DNA of 64,000 nucleotides from Stutzerimonas zhaodongensis (GCF_003696365.1 NZ_RFFM01000005.1:62001-126000); one strand, 5' to 3'. Counted from the stretch's first letter, positions 20,909 through 30,241 are shown. The notes: generated by a model not told the origin, from the sequence alone. Translations and numbers: made by a program.

Positions 20909-21547
20909 TCAGACTGCCATCTGCCGCTGAGCGAGAACCTGGTCGATAAGGCCGTACTTGACGGCATCTTCACCACTCATGAAATTGTCGCGGTCGGTGT
21001 CGCGGGCGATCACTTCCATCGGCTGGCCGGTGTGTGCCGCCATTACCTTGTTCAGGCGTTCGCGAATCGTAAGAATTTCGCGCGCATGAATTTCGATGTC
21101 GGAGGCCTGCCCCTGAAAACCGCCGAGAGGCTGGTGAATCATCATCCGAGAATGTGGCAGGCAGTAACGCTTGCCGGCAGCGCCGCCAGTCAGCAGCAGA
21201 GCGCCCATGCTGCAGGCCTGTCCGATGCAGATTGTGGACACATCGGGCTTGATGAATTGCATGGTGTCGTAGATCGACATGCCTGCAGTCACCGAGCCGC
21301 CAGGAGAGTTGATATACAAATGGATGTCCTTCTCGGGGTTTTCGGCCTCGAGGAACAGCATCTGCGCCACGATCAGGTTCGCCATGTAGTCTTCGACCTG
21401 GCCAACCATGAAAATCACCCGCTCCTTCAGGAGGCGGGAGTAGATGTCATACGCGCGCTCGCCACGAGCGGACTGCTCGATGACCATTGGCACCAGCCCG
21501 CCAGCGGCCTGGATATCTGGTGCTTGCATAAACGAATTGCCGGACAT
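20909..21547 (-). CDS. clpP: ClpP, proteolytic subunit of ClpXP/ClpAP
   Basis: This serine peptidase forms the 14-subunit degradation chamber. Counting from the ATG, the triad is S113 in [11 protein letters not shown]138 in MMIHQPLGG and D187 in DTDRDNF. The oxyanion glycines lie in [11 protein letters not shown]. The length is 212 residues. The ATG at 21547 gives the family N-terminus, but a TTG at 21553 has the tighter spacing (five bases) to GGGAG, so a two-residue longer product is possible. Confidence 0.96.
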   Translation of the reverse strand: MSGNSFMQAPDIQAAGGLVPMVIEQSARGERAYDIYSRLLKERVIFMVGQVEDYMANLIVAQMLFLEAENPEKDIHLYINSPGGSVTAGMSIYDTMQFIKPDVSTICIGQACSMGALLLTGGAAGKRYCLPHSRMMIHQPLGGFQGQASDIEIHAREILTIRERLNKVMAAHTGQPMEVIARDTDRDNFMSGEDAVKYGLIDQVLAQRQMAV

Positions 21548-21581
21548 TTCCAACGATACTCCCTATGTCACGCCGCAAATA

Positions 21582-21608
21582 CATAAGCCAGCACTAGGCT
21601 GGCTTATG
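21582..21608 (-). terminator. Long perfect hairpin between tig and clpP
   Basis: CATAAGCCAGC and GCTGGCTTATG form a perfect 11-bp stem with a 5-base loop. It lies 27-53 bases past the tig stop. Only a short TATTTG follows on the minus strand, so read-through into clpP is plausible. Confidence 0.7.
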
Positions 21609-21634
21609 AATGTGCATTAAACGATTGAAGAGAC

Positions 21635-22945
21635 TCAGGCAGCTTGCGGGGCTTCCGCAGGCTTCACTGCTTCTTCGTAGGAGACCGATTTGTCGGTCAC
21701 TTTAGCCTGCTGCAGGACAGTATCTACAACTTGTTCTTCGAGCACAACCGAGCGGACTTCGTTCAATTGCTCGTCATTCTTGTAGTACCAAGAGACGACC
21801 TGCTCAGGCTCCTGATAAGCAGAAGCCATTTCCTCGATCAGCTCGCGGACGCGCGCATCATCGGGCTTCAGCTCGTACTGCTTGACCACTTCAGCAACGA
21901 TCAGCCCTAGAACAACACGGCGCTTGGCCTGCTCTTCGAAAAGTTCGGCCGGCAGTTGATCGGGCTTGATGTTGCCACCGAACTGCTGAACCGCTTGAAC
22001 CCGCAGACGGTTAACTTCGTTGTCGATCAGCGCTTTCGGCACTTCGATTGGATTGGCAGTGACCAAACCTTCCATGACCTGGTTCTTGACCTTGGTCTTG
22101 ATCGCCTGGCGCAGTTCGCGCTCCATGTTCTTCTTCACTTCGGAACGGAAGCCTTCGAGACCACCTTCCTGAACGCCAAACTGTGCGAAGAACTCATCAT
22201 TGAGCTCTGGCAGCTGAGGAGCTTCGACGCTGTTGACGGTGACAGTGAACTCGGCAGTCTTCCCAGCCAGGTCGAGGTTCTGATAATCCTCGGGGAAGGT
22301 TGGGTTGATCACCCGCTCTTCACCAGCTTTGGCGCCAACCAGTTCGGACTCGAAACCAGGAATCATACGGCCAGAGCCAAGCACGAGCTGAGTACCTTGA
22401 GCCGAGCCGCCTGCAAAGGCCTCGCCGTCGATCTTGCCAACGAAATCGATGTTCAGCTGATCACCGTCTTCGGCGGCGCGGTCGGCCTTTTCATAGCGAG
22501 TGTTCTGCTTGCGCAGAATCTCGAGCATGTTGTCTACATCTGAATCTGCCACTTCAGCCTGCAGACGCTCGACTTCAATGGCGTCAAGACCAGCAACCTT
22601 GAACTCCGGGAATACTTCGAACGTGGCAACGTACTCGAGATCCTTACCCTTTTCGAACACTTTAGGCTCGACGGAAGGCGCACCGGCCGGATTCAGCTTT
22701 TCGGCAACGACAGCTTCATAGAAGGTCGCCTGGATCAGGTCACCTAGTGCTTCCTGGCGGGCAGCTGCTTCGTAACGCTGGCGGATAACGCTCATCGGCA
22801 CCTTGCCGGGGCGGAAGCCTGGGATCTTTGCACGACTGGCGGTCTGTTGCAGACGCTTGTTGACTTCGGTCTCGATGCGCTCGACCGGCACGCCAATGGT
22901 CATGCGGCGCTCAAGAGCGGAGGTGCTTTCAACAGAAACTTGCAT
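21635..22945 (-). CDS. tig: Trigger factor, ribosome-associated chaperone
   Basis: This 436-residue chaperone binds nascent chains at the ribosome exit. The N-terminal ribosome-binding domain contains the signature loop [16 protein letters not shown]. The FKBP-like PPIase domain (about 150-245) includes [17 protein letters not shown] and [11 protein letters not shown]. The C-terminal helical arms follow. The start [14 protein letters not shown] is conserved and preceded by GAGGAAA. It heads the chain tig-clpP-clpX-lon-hupB. Confidence 0.96.
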   Translation of the reverse strand: MQVSVESTSALERRMTIGVPVERIETEVNKRLQQTASRAKIPGFRPGKVPMSVIRQRYEAAARQEALGDLIQATFYEAVVAEKLNPAGAPSVEPKVFEKGKDLEYVATFEVFPEFKVAGLDAIEVERLQAEVADSDVDNMLEILRKQNTRYEKADRAAEDGDQLNIDFVGKIDGEAFAGGSAQGTQLVLGSGRMIPGFESELVGAKAGEERVINPTFPEDYQNLDLAGKTAEFTVTVNSVEAPQLPELNDEFFAQFGVQEGGLEGFRSEVKKNMERELRQAIKTKVKNQVMEGLVTANPIEVPKALIDNEVNRLRVQAVQQFGGNIKPDQLPAELFEEQAKRRVVLGLIVAEVVKQYELKPDDARVRELIEEMASAYQEPEQVVSWYYKNDEQLNEVRSVVLEEQVVDTVLQQAKVTDKSVSYEEAVKPAEAPQAA

Positions 22946-23001
22946 GGATTTTCCTCGTTGCACAGACATAAGCCGGCGTTCCGGCCCCAGAATGGGCAAG
23001 C

Positions 23002-23030
23002 ATTCTAGTGGCTCATACAGGAGAAGTCAC
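23002..23030 (-). promoter_or_regulatory. Candidate sigma-70 promoter for tig
   Basis: On the minus strand the sequence reads GTGACT, 17 bases, then TAGAAT. It lies about 57-85 bases upstream of the tig ATG. Confidence 0.5.
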
Positions 23031-23235
23031 CCTGCCTCTAAAGCCGATTGCTCGTGCGCCGGCTTAGTCCTGTCAATAGATATCGGTGAACCGAGCGCAC
23101 CTTGATGCTTGTCCAGTGCGAGCAGCAAGACGCTGGGGCTTCAGCGCGGCTCACGCAGCAACCGCGGCGGCTAGCCAGACTAGTCTCAAGCGCATAGCTA
23201 CCAGCTTCGCAAGCAAAAATGCACAGCGCAGTGGG

Positions 23236-23265
23236 TAAACACGTGGCGACTATGTTCGCTATGAT
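23236..23265 (+). promoter_or_regulatory. Candidate promoter with the start codon seven bases after the -10 (leaderless transcript)
   Basis: TAAACA, an 18-base spacer and TATGAT form a sigma-70-like element. The -10 ends seven bases before the ATG at 23273, so the transcript may begin at or within a base or two of the start codon. No Shine-Dalgarno is visible. Confidence 0.45.
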
Positions 23266-23272
23266 CTGATTC

Positions 23273-23674
23273 ATGACTGCTCCGGTTCCGATCCGCCAGC
23301 CCTGTCCCCCTGCCGCCTGCATTTGCGGGCGCATGCAGCTTCTGGAGGAGGCTGACTGTGATCTTCGAATTCTGCGACTCACGCGGCATGAGGAAGCTCG
23401 GTTGATTGAAAGGCTGGAGAACCTGACCAGCCTTCAGGACCTCGAACACATGCAGGGGCAGCTTTACCAGAAGCTCGGCATTCATCTTCAAATTGCACCG
23501 GGCTCCAATGAAGTGCGCAGCATGCGAGGTATCCGGATCGAACTTGGGGAACTCCCAGGGCTGTGCCGGAAGACTCGCCAATCGATTCCTGCAGCAATCC
23601 GACGCGCGTTGGAGAAGCGCCCGGAAATCGCCTACAGCCTACTTAACGCACATGACTTGTTGCGTGATGCATGA
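23273..23674 (+). CDS. Conserved hypothetical protein, 133 aa
   Basis: I do not recognise a named family. The protein is soluble, with no signal or membrane segment. The N-terminus carries clustered cysteines (C10, C15, C17 in the CPPAACICG segment) and a further Cys near residue 29, which could bind metal. The middle is helical and charged (RLTRHEEARLIERLENLTSLQDLEHMQGQLYQKLGI), and the tail is Arg-rich. Codon use is like its neighbours, and the frame is open and unique to this gap, so I consider it real. A leaderless start is suggested. Confidence 0.65.
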   Translation: MTAPVPIRQPCPPAACICGRMQLLEEADCDLRILRLTRHEEARLIERLENLTSLQDLEHMQGQLYQKLGIHLQIAPGSNEVRSMRGIRIELGELPGLCRKTRQSIPAAIRRALEKRPEIAYSLLNAHDLLRDA

Positions 23675-23956
23675 CTTCTCCCTCCGCTATCTCGGTAGCG
23701 TTTCGGCAATAGCGCTCGCCTGCTCCTTCTGCGATAGTTGGAAAACCAGCCGCTTCTCGCTGGCGTGCTGCTTACCCAAAAGGTGTACAGCGCTCTAGAC
23801 GCGCCTTTCGCTCGCTGCTTTTACCCAGTCAGCCTGCTGCGTCGTTTCCGCGCTACCCGCGCGTCCCGAAGGCTACCTGCCTTCGCCGCCAGCCGATGCC
23901 CGCCATCGACGGCCGTTCGCTAATAAAACCAAGACTTATCCGAACAAGGACGCCTC
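23675..23956 (+). promoter_or_regulatory. Leader/promoter region of the first TRAP operon
   Basis: The 282 bases precede dctP. An AAGGA ribosome site lies seven bases before the ATG. A TGG-N10-GC element at 23738-23755 faintly recalls sigma-54 promoters but is a poor match. No regulator gene is adjacent. Confidence 0.35.
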
Positions 23957-24955
23957 ATGAAACTTACTCGCTGCCTAACCGCGTTGGCCGCTGCCGCTGC
24001 CCTGTCCGCAACATTCTCTGCAACAGCCGCTCGTGAATATTCCGTTTCGACCGTACTGTCCGACGCATTCCCCTGGGGCCAGGCGGCGCAGAAATGGGCC
24101 GACCTGGTCGAGGAGCGCTCCAAAGGAGAGATCACCCTTCGCGTTTACCCCAACGCACAGCTGGTCGCTGGGGATCAGACCAAGGAGTTCTCAGCCATGC
24201 GCTCTGGGCTGATCGATATGGCGGTCGGCTCGACAATCAACTGGTCACCGCAGGTTCCAGAACTCAACCTGTTCTCCCTGCCCTTTCTCATGGCGGACAG
24301 TTCCGACCTCGATGCCATTACTCAGGGCGAAGCCGGCAAGCTTGCGTTCGCAGCCATAGAGAAGCGCGGAATCGTACCGCTGGCCTGGGGTGAAAACGGT
24401 TTCCGGGAAATATCCAACTCGTCCAAGCCGGTGAAAACGCCTGCAGACCTGGCTGGCCTGAAAATCCGTGTCGTGGGCTCGCCACTGTTTCAAGACACCT
24501 TCACTGCATTGGGCGCCAACCCGACGCAGATGAGCTGGGCAGATGCAAAACCTGCGCTGACCACAGGCGCCGTCGATGGCCAGGAAAATCCGCTTTCGGT
24601 TTTCGACGTGGCGCGGGTCGATCAAGTTGGCCAGAAGTACCTGACACTCTGGCATTACATGGCCGACCCATTGGTATTCGCAGTCAATCAACGTGTGTGG
24701 AAACAGTTGCCCGAGGCTGATCGAGAGATCCTCCGTCAGGCAGCCATCGACGCAGGCAAGTGGGAAATCGAGCTTTCACGAAATGCCGAAGCCAAGCGTC
24801 TGGAGGACATCCGCTCGCGTGGCGTGGAAGTGACCGAGCTGAATGACGAGCAGCACGCAGCGTTCGTCGAAGCGACGCGCGTTGTGCATGAGAAATGGGC
24901 GAACAAGATCGGCACTGAACTGCTCGAAGCCGCTCGCGCAGCCATCGCAAAGTAA
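23957..24955 (+). CDS. TRAP transporter periplasmic solute-binding protein (DctP family), system 1
   Basis: The 332-residue protein has a Sec signal peptide (LTALAAAAALSATFSATAA) and the DctP fold. The region GLKIRVVGSPLFQDTFTALGA contains the conserved Arg that clamps the ligand carboxylate, and VDGQENPLSVF is the family motif. Ligands are therefore likely organic or sugar acids, but sequence alone does not identify which. The gene is followed by a strong hairpin, then dctQ and dctM. No adjacent catabolic gene on the same strand reveals the substrate. Confidence 0.92.
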   Translation: MKLTRCLTALAAAAALSATFSATAAREYSVSTVLSDAFPWGQAAQKWADLVEERSKGEITLRVYPNAQLVAGDQTKEFSAMRSGLIDMAVGSTINWSPQVPELNLFSLPFLMADSSDLDAITQGEAGKLAFAAIEKRGIVPLAWGENGFREISNSSKPVKTPADLAGLKIRVVGSPLFQDTFTALGANPTQMSWADAKPALTTGAVDGQENPLSVFDVARVDQVGQKYLTLWHYMADPLVFAVNQRVWKQLPEADREILRQAAIDAGKWEIELSRNAEAKRLEDIRSRGVEVTELNDEQHAAFVEATRVVHEKWANKIGTELLEAARAAIAK

Positions 24956-24963
24956 AACCGTTG

Positions 24964-24986
24964 CCCGGCGGCGCGATGCCGCCGGG
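24964..24986 (+). other. Intercistronic hairpin between dctP and dctQ
   Basis: CCCGGCGGC and GCCGCCGGG form a perfect 9-bp, all-GC-rich stem with a 5-base loop, nine bases after the dctP stop. No T-run follows. Such elements protect the upstream message and allow more binding protein than membrane subunit. Confidence 0.75.
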
Positions 24987-25000
24987 ATTCGAGGACATCC

Positions 25001-25477
25001 ATGAACAATCGACAGGGCGCGCGCCTTGAGCGCGCACTGGCCACCCTGGCGCTGATCATCATCGGACTGATCAGTCTCGCCAACGTGGTGGTTCGCTATT
25101 TCACCAACGCTTCATTTGCTTTCACGGAAGAAATTTCCGTCTTTCTACTGGTCATCCTGACATTCGCCGGCGCCTCTGTAGCCATGCGCAGCAACAGGCA
25201 CATCCGAATAGCATTCCTTGAGCGTCTGTTCCCTCGGCTTCGCACGCCGCTCATTCTGCTGCAATGGCTCGCCAGCATGGTGGTGCTGGGCCTTGTGCTG
25301 TGGTACGGCGGGCACTTTGCGCTGGAAGAGTATCAGTGGGAGTCCGAATCACCCGGTCTCGGCTTGCCGAACTGGTGGTACGTCATCTGGCTCCCGTTGC
25401 TGGCGCTCTTGATGCTGGTACGTTTGACGCAAATGACGATCGACCGGCTCCGCGGGAGGCTGGAAGATGAGCCCTGA
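25001..25477 (+). CDS. TRAP transporter small permease (DctQ family), system 1
   Basis: The 158-residue four-helix membrane protein links the binding protein to the large permease. Hydrophobic segments lie at about 12-32 (ATLALIIIGLISLANVVVRYF), 45-65, 85-105 and 122-142. The FTEEISVFLLVILTFAGASVAMRSNRHI stretch is the typical DctQ signature. Its 3' end overlaps dctM by 11 bases, which indicates translational coupling. Confidence 0.93.
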   Translation: MNNRQGARLERALATLALIIIGLISLANVVVRYFTNASFAFTEEISVFLLVILTFAGASVAMRSNRHIRIAFLERLFPRLRTPLILLQWLASMVVLGLVLWYGGHFALEEYQWESESPGLGLPNWWYVIWLPLLALLMLVRLTQMTIDRLRGRLEDEP

Positions 25478-26762
25478 CTTCTGGATGCTCACCAGCTTTC
25501 TGGTGTTGTTGCTAATTGGCGTTCCGGTTGCGTTCTCTTTAGCGCTGTCTGGTGCTATCGGCATTCTTGCGGGCCTCTCTCCTGACATGCTCGCCACGCT
25601 TGGCACGAATACCTATAACGGTGTCGCCAAGTACCCGCTCATTGCCATCCCGCTGTTCATTCTTACGGGACTGGTGTTCGAGAAATCCGGCGTCGCGCTG
25701 CGGCTGGTGCGGTTTGCACAGGCACTGATCGGCCCGCAGCATGGCGGGCTGGCGATGGTCGCAATCCTCGTCTGCCTGATAATGGGAGGCATGAGCGGAT
25801 CGGGCCCGGCAGACGCCGCAGCTGTCGCGATGGTGATGCTTCCGAGCATGACGAGAGCCGGCTACCCCAAGCCATTTTCTGCAACACTGATTGCCGCGTC
25901 GGCTTCCACTGCCATCCTCATTCCACCCTCGATAGCGTTGATCCTCTATTCCATCGTGGTGCCTGGCGTCGATCTTCGCGCTTTGTTCGCAGCGGGCCTG
26001 TTCCCCGGCGTCATTGCCGGCTTGGTCTTGATGCTGCCGGCATGGCTGCTTGCGCGCCGTTACGGCTGGGAGAATCCCGAGGGTGCCGAGAGGCCGCCCC
26101 TCGGCGAGAGCTTTCGTCAGGCATTGCCTGCGCTGTTCGCGCCTGTTCTGATTTTGGGCGGTCTGCGTAGCGGCCTATTTACCCCCACGGAAGCGGCAGT
26201 AGCGGGCGTGACTTATGGCGTGGTCATCGGCCTGTTCGTAACCCGTGAACTGGACTGGCGCAATCTGTGGCGGCTGTGTGGCGAGGCCGCAGTGATTTCC
26301 GGCGTGGTGATGTTGATCATTGCGCTGGCTGGAATCTTTGCCTGGGCTGGCACCATGCTCGGTACATTCCGGCACCTGGCGGAATGGCTCATCTCGCTAT
26401 CGGATAGCGGCGCTGTACTGCTGATACTGGTGATGGTCGCCGTATTGCTGGCCGGCATGCTGCTAGATGCGATTTCCATCTACCTCATCCTGATGCCAAT
26501 CCTTATCCCGGTCATGCAGCATTTTGGCTGGAATCCGGTGTGGTTTGGCATTCTCCTGGCGATGAACATTGCGATCGGCCAGTTCACGCCGCCAGTGGCG
26601 ATAAACCTGATGGTCACTGCGGAGGTCGCGAAGATTCGCCTTGAACAGACGGTTGGCTGGGCGATGCTTTTCGTAGCGGTAATGGGGAGCGCGCTGGTAT
26701 TGGTCGCAGTATTCCCAGAGATCGCGCTTTGGCTGCCTCGCGTTCTCGGCTACGCCGTATAG
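25467..26762 (+). CDS. TRAP transporter large permease (DctM family), system 1
   Basis: The 431-residue protein has about twelve hydrophobic segments and is the sodium-coupled transport subunit. Family features include GGMSGSGPADAAAVAMVMLPSM and SGLFTPTEAAVAGVTYG. The start codon lies inside dctQ with GGAGG upstream. A clear terminator ends the three-gene operon. Confidence 0.95.
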   Translation: MSPDFWMLTSFLVLLLIGVPVAFSLALSGAIGILAGLSPDMLATLGTNTYNGVAKYPLIAIPLFILTGLVFEKSGVALRLVRFAQALIGPQHGGLAMVAILVCLIMGGMSGSGPADAAAVAMVMLPSMTRAGYPKPFSATLIAASASTAILIPPSIALILYSIVVPGVDLRALFAAGLFPGVIAGLVLMLPAWLLARRYGWENPEGAERPPLGESFRQALPALFAPVLILGGLRSGLFTPTEAAVAGVTYGVVIGLFVTRELDWRNLWRLCGEAAVISGVVMLIIALAGIFAWAGTMLGTFRHLAEWLISLSDSGAVLLILVMVAVLLAGMLLDAISIYLILMPILIPVMQHFGWNPVWFGILLAMNIAIGQFTPPVAINLMVTAEVAKIRLEQTVGWAMLFVAVMGSALVLVAVFPEIALWLPRVLGYAV

Positions 26763-26806
26763 GAGTCCGCCAGGTTGGGCGCTTCACTCGACCTTGAGTC
26801 TCCAAT

Positions 26807-26846
26807 AGCAGGCGATACCGGAACGGATCGCCTGCTGCGTTTTTTT
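26807..26846 (+). terminator. Terminator of the first TRAP operon
   Basis: AGCAGGCGAT and ATCGCCTGCT form a perfect 10-bp stem with a 10-base loop, followed by GCG and a seven-T run. It sits between dctM and the convergent SAF-domain gene. Confidence 0.92.
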
Positions 26847-26863
26847 CAGCGCAGAGGCAGCGA

Positions 26864-28087
26864 TCAGCTATCCAGTACCGCCATTCCGGCAGGCGCGTTC
26901 TTGACCGAGTGATTCGGCACCGCGTTCTCTGCTCGCTCAGCGCGCATCTGCATGACGATATCCAGCGCACGGCTCGGCAGAATGTCGATGTCGTCGAATG
27001 TGACCAGCTGACCTGGCTCGACCGCTCGCTTGAGCGCGGTCTTTCTCAACAAGCCGATCGGCACGTGATCCGGGTGCTGATCCAGCTTGAGCGCCTCTCC
27101 ACGGAATTGATATCCGCCTATCCCTCGTTCGACCAACTCACCAGCGCGCATGGCCCGCTTGGCGATAGCGCCAACCCCCAGCGTCGGCGCAATGGAATTG
27201 TTCAACAGTACGCTACCGCCGCTAAGTACGCGTCGGACTGTCTTGCCCACTTCGAGCGAGCAAAGATGAAATGGTCTGACTAGGGTGTAATAGGGTCCTG
27301 GACCGAGCTTGAAGTACTCGATCGCTTCACGCTGCTCGTCGTCATGACGGCAGACGAGGAATACTCCACCCGCGGGGAAACCGGCAGGGATCACGTAATC
27401 CACGAAGGGCTGGCCCAATCGATCAGCCATCATCCCCAGCAGATTGCCTGTTTCGGTGAGATTGGTGGAAGCCAATCCTTGAAGACCCTGCTGGGTAATG
27501 CTCGCTCCCAGGCCATTGCCGACGATGACCTGTTCGATCTGCACCTTGGTGCCATCTGTAAACGAGGTGGTCTGGTCAACGCTGATGCCCTGCCGCTTGG
27601 CCCAATAAGCCATATCCTCGGGCGAAGGATCATGATTCAGATAGCCTTTCATGTTGCCGTAGACCAGCGGCTTGAAGCCCATCATCAAGGCTTCCTCATG
27701 CAGCGCCGCAAGAGAACCGGGCTGATCGCCCTCGGCCTCAGTGAGGAAGCCCTTGCCGGCCAGATAGGATCCAGTGGTCACCTGCAGTTCAGCGTTGACC
27801 GTCACGACCTGCAACCCCGCTTCGAAGGCTCGCTCGATAACCTCGGTGCCGTGGAATACATCACCGCTGCATTCGACGATCAGATCAGCGCCATCAACCA
27901 GCTGATCGATAGAGTTCGTAAGCCGATCGGCCATTGGAAAATCGCTGAACGTATTCAGGGGCCTTCTAGTCAGCACATGGCTGATTTCCATGTCCTGATA
28001 GTGGGTCTGGATCAGCCGAATGAAGCAGCGCGCGATCATCCCTGTGCCGGATACACCGATCTTCTTCTTGGCATGCGAGGTAGACAT
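26864..28087 (-). CDS. NAD(P)-binding oxidoreductase with C-terminal SAF domain (homoserine-dehydrogenase-like, COG4091 type)
   Basis: An N-terminal Rossmann fold (KKIGVSGTGMIARCFIRL) and a homoserine-dehydrogenase-like core (DLIVECSGDVFHGTEVIERAFEAGLQVVTVNAELQVTTG) are followed by a SAF domain at about residues 320-390 (RKTALKRAVEPGQLVTFDDIDIL). Such proteins occur in sugar-acid and branched-sugar catabolism, but their reactions are mostly unassigned. It converges on the TRAP operon and could act on the imported compound; that link is inference. An ATG at 28099 would add four residues. Confidence 0.82.
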   Translation of the reverse strand: MSTSHAKKKIGVSGTGMIARCFIRLIQTHYQDMEISHVLTRRPLNTFSDFPMADRLTNSIDQLVDGADLIVECSGDVFHGTEVIERAFEAGLQVVTVNAELQVTTGSYLAGKGFLTEAEGDQPGSLAALHEEALMMGFKPLVYGNMKGYLNHDPSPEDMAYWAKRQGISVDQTTSFTDGTKVQIEQVIVGNGLGASITQQGLQGLASTNLTETGNLLGMMADRLGQPFVDYVIPAGFPAGGVFLVCRHDDEQREAIEYFKLGPGPYYTLVRPFHLCSLEVGKTVRRVLSGGSVLLNNSIAPTLGVGAIAKRAMRAGELVERGIGGYQFRGEALKLDQHPDHVPIGLLRKTALKRAVEPGQLVTFDDIDILPSRALDIVMQMRAERAENAVPNHSVKNAPAGMAVLDS

Positions 28088-28337
28088 AAACGAATCCATT
28101 CAATGGGCAACGAGTGCTCTGACCGCCACGACAGGAAAAGATTTGGTCCGGGCACGAAAAAGTCTGGCATTAAGCCATCTAGCTGCTGCGGTCGATCGTT
28201 GGGGTGCAGGAGCTGTCGATAGCAACAGCGGGGCAGTTCACTGACTGATGCAATCATCGAACGACTCAAAGAAGCCTCGATGCGGACTGCCCGATCTAAA
28301 GAAAGAAGCGGCATTGCACCGCTTCTTGTAACGCTGA
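28088..28337. other. Intergenic region upstream of the SAF-domain gene
   Basis: It holds the upstream region of the minus-strand SAF-domain gene and the tpx terminator. No gene was seen. Confidence 0.4.
28293..28327 (-). terminator. Terminator of tpx
   Basis: On the minus strand AAGAAGCGG pairs with CCGCTTCTT around a 7-base loop (9 bp), followed by TCTTTAG. It lies just after the tpx stop. Confidence 0.85.
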
Positions 28338-28838
28338 TTACTTTAGAGTCGCGAGGGCTGCGTCGTAGTTCGGCTCTGTACCGATTTCAGCGACCAGTTC
28401 GCTATGCAGGACCTGGTCCTGCTCGTCCAGAACAACCACGGCGCGAGCTGAAACCCCGGCAAGCGGACCGCTGGCAATCAGCACACCGTAATCCTCGAGA
28501 AATTCACGGCCACGCATCGTCGACAGGTTGATGACATTCTCCAACCCTTCCGCGCCGCAGAACCTCTTCTGTGCAAACGGTAGGTCGGCGGACACGCAGA
28601 GCACGACGGTGTTGGCCAGCTCGTTTGCCTGCGCGTTGAACTTGCGAACCGACGTCGCGCAGGTAGGGGTGTCGATGCTGGGAAAAATGTTCAGGATCTT
28701 GCGCTTGCCGGAGAAGCTATTCAGCGACACGTCTGCCAGATCGCCTCCGACGAGGCTGAAGGGTTTGGCTTTAGTACCAGCCTGCGGAAAATTGCCGGCG
28801 ACCTGAATAGGGTTGCCCTTCAAAGTAACTTCAGTCAT
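28338..28838 (-). CDS. tpx: Thiol peroxidase (2-Cys peroxiredoxin, Tpx)
   Basis: The 166-residue enzyme reduces hydrogen peroxide and lipid hydroperoxides using thioredoxin. The peroxidatic C60 sits in [16 protein letters not shown] and the resolving C94 in QKRFCGAEG, at the Tpx spacing. GAGGAG precedes the ATG. It lies downstream of the Na+/alanine symporter gene on the same strand, with a strong hairpin in the 50-base gap. Confidence 0.96.
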   Translation of the reverse strand: MTEVTLKGNPIQVAGNFPQAGTKAKPFSLVGGDLADVSLNSFSGKRKILNIFPSIDTPTCATSVRKFNAQANELANTVVLCVSADLPFAQKRFCGAEGLENVINLSTMRGREFLEDYGVLIASGPLAGVSARAVVVLDEQDQVLHSELVAEIGTEPNYDAALATLK

Positions 28839-28859
28839 GCGAACTCCTCTGATGCGTTT

Positions 28860-28881
28860 GGCCGCGAGAAACCTCGCGGCC
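28860..28881 (-). other. Hairpin between tpx and the upstream symporter gene
   Basis: GGCCGCGAG and CTCGCGGCC form a perfect 9-bp stem with the loop AAAC, but no T-run follows on the tpx side. It partly separates the symporter message from tpx, as an attenuator or processing site. Confidence 0.6.
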
Positions 28882-28888
28882 CCGTTAG

Positions 28889-30241
28889 TTACGCCGCGTG
28901 CTTACGTGCGAAGTATTCTTTCGTCAGTTTGACCACTACCGGACTCAATAGCAGCAGCGAGATAAGGTTAGGAATCGCCATCAGGCCGTTGAGCGTATCG
29001 GCGAGCAGCCAGGCGAAATCCAGCTGTGCGATGGCGCCGAACGGCACCGCCAACACCCAGACAATCCGGAATGGCCAGATGGCCTTGGTACCGACCATGA
29101 ACTCCCAGCATTTCTCACCGAAGTAGCTCCAGCCAAGAATGGTGGTGAAAGCGAACACCACCAGGGCGATGGTCAGTAGCGCGCCACCGATGCCTGGCAT
29201 CGCCTGCTCGAAGGCTGCAGCTGACAACGCCGCCCCGCTCTCTCCGCTGGTCCAGACGCCAGAACTGATGATCGCCAGACCGGTGATCGTGCAGATGATG
29301 AGGGTATCGATGAAGGTACCCATCATCCCGATCAGACCTGAGCGAACGGAGCTTTGAGTGGTGCCGGCTGCCTGCGCGATGCCTGCGGTGCCGAGACCCG
29401 CCTCGTTTGAGAAAATGCCACGCGCAACGCCGAAGCGAATCGCCGCAATGACAGCGGCGCCGGCGAAACCGCCAGTCGCTGCGATCGGGCTGAAGGCATG
29501 GGTAAAGATCAGGTCGAACGCAGCAGGGATTTCCGACGCATTCACGACCAGCACCACGATACCGGCAATGATGTACGCAACGCACATGAAGGGAACCAGT
29601 GCAGCAGCTACCTTACCGATGCGCTTGATTCCGCCGAGGATGACCAGGCCGACAAAAACCATGCTTACGAGGCCGGTGAGCCAGAGCGGCACCGAAAAGG
29701 TCGCCTGCAGCGCGAGCGCCATGCTGTTGACCTGGACCATGTTACCGATGCCGAAACCTGCGAGACCGCCAAAGATCGCGAAGGCGCCGCCAAGCCACAA
29801 CCAGCGCTTATGCAAGCCGTTCTTGATCGCATACATCGGACCGCCGACGTGCTCGCCACGGTCATCTTTCTCTCGATAATGAACCGCCAGCACGACTTCA
29901 CAGTACTTGGTCGCCATGCCGACCAGAGCTGTACACCACATCCAGAACAGCGCGCCAGGACCACCCAGGAAGATGGCTGTGGCGACACCGGCAATGTTAC
30001 CGGTACCGACCGTTGCGGCCAGAGAGGTCATCAACGCCTGGAACGGGCTGATTTCACCCGTTCCTTCGTCGCCTTTGGCGCGGCCGCGCCAAATCAGTGC
30101 GAAGCCGGTGCCGATACGCACCAATGGCATGAACTTGAGCATGACCATCAGGAACAGACCAGTGCCGAGGATCAGCACCAGCATTGGCGGGCCCCAGACG
30201 AGGCCGTTGATGCTATTTACCAGGTTTTGCAGGAATTCCAT
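28889..30241 (-). CDS. Sodium:alanine/glycine symporter (AGCS/AlsT family)
   Basis: The 450-residue inner-membrane protein has about ten hydrophobic segments. Characteristic stretches are [38 protein letters not shown] and [24 protein letters not shown]. The family imports alanine, glycine or glutamine with Na+. AAGGGT lies about seven bases before the ATG. It is followed on the same strand by tpx. Confidence 0.95.
   Translation of the reverse strand: MEFLQNLVNSINGLVWGPPMLVLILGTGLFLMVMLKFMPLVRIGTGFALIWRGRAKGDEGTGEISPFQALMTSLAATVGTGNIAGVATAIFLGGPGALFWMWCTALVGMATKYCEVVLAVHYREKDDRGEHVGGPMYAIKNGLHKRWLWLGGAFAIFGGLAGFGIGNMVQVNSMALALQATFSVPLWLTGLVSMVFVGLVILGGIKRIGKVAAALVPFMCVAYIIAGIVVLVVNASEIPAAFDLIFTHAFSPIAATGGFAGAAVIAAIRFGVARGIFSNEAGLGTAGIAQAAGTTQSSVRSGLIGMMGTFIDTLIICTITGLAIISSGVWTSGESGAALSAAAFEQAMPGIGGALLTIALVVFAFTTILGWSYFGEKCWEFMVGTKAIWPFRIVWVLAVPFGAIAQLDFAWLLADTLNGLMAIPNLISLLLLSPVVVKLTKEYFARKHAA

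Larger units (their letters stand above)
22946..23272. other. Intergenic region upstream of tig and of the hypothetical gene
   Basis: The 327 bases separate two divergent genes. They hold the tig promoter on the left and a promoter for the plus-strand gene on the right. From memory, some pseudomonads carry tRNA genes and folD next to tig. No cloverleaf or GGTTCGA-type T-arm was seen here. Confidence 0.6.

Noticed and set aside
22946-23272. Expected tRNA genes beside tig
   Set aside because: Related genomes can carry tRNAs here, but no acceptor-stem pairing or T-arm sequence was found. A tRNAscan-SE run would settle it.
23738-23755. A TGG-N10-GC element that could be a sigma-54 promoter for the first TRAP operon
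   Set aside because: Only the invariant bases match; the flanking consensus is poor and no NtrC-type activator gene is adjacent.
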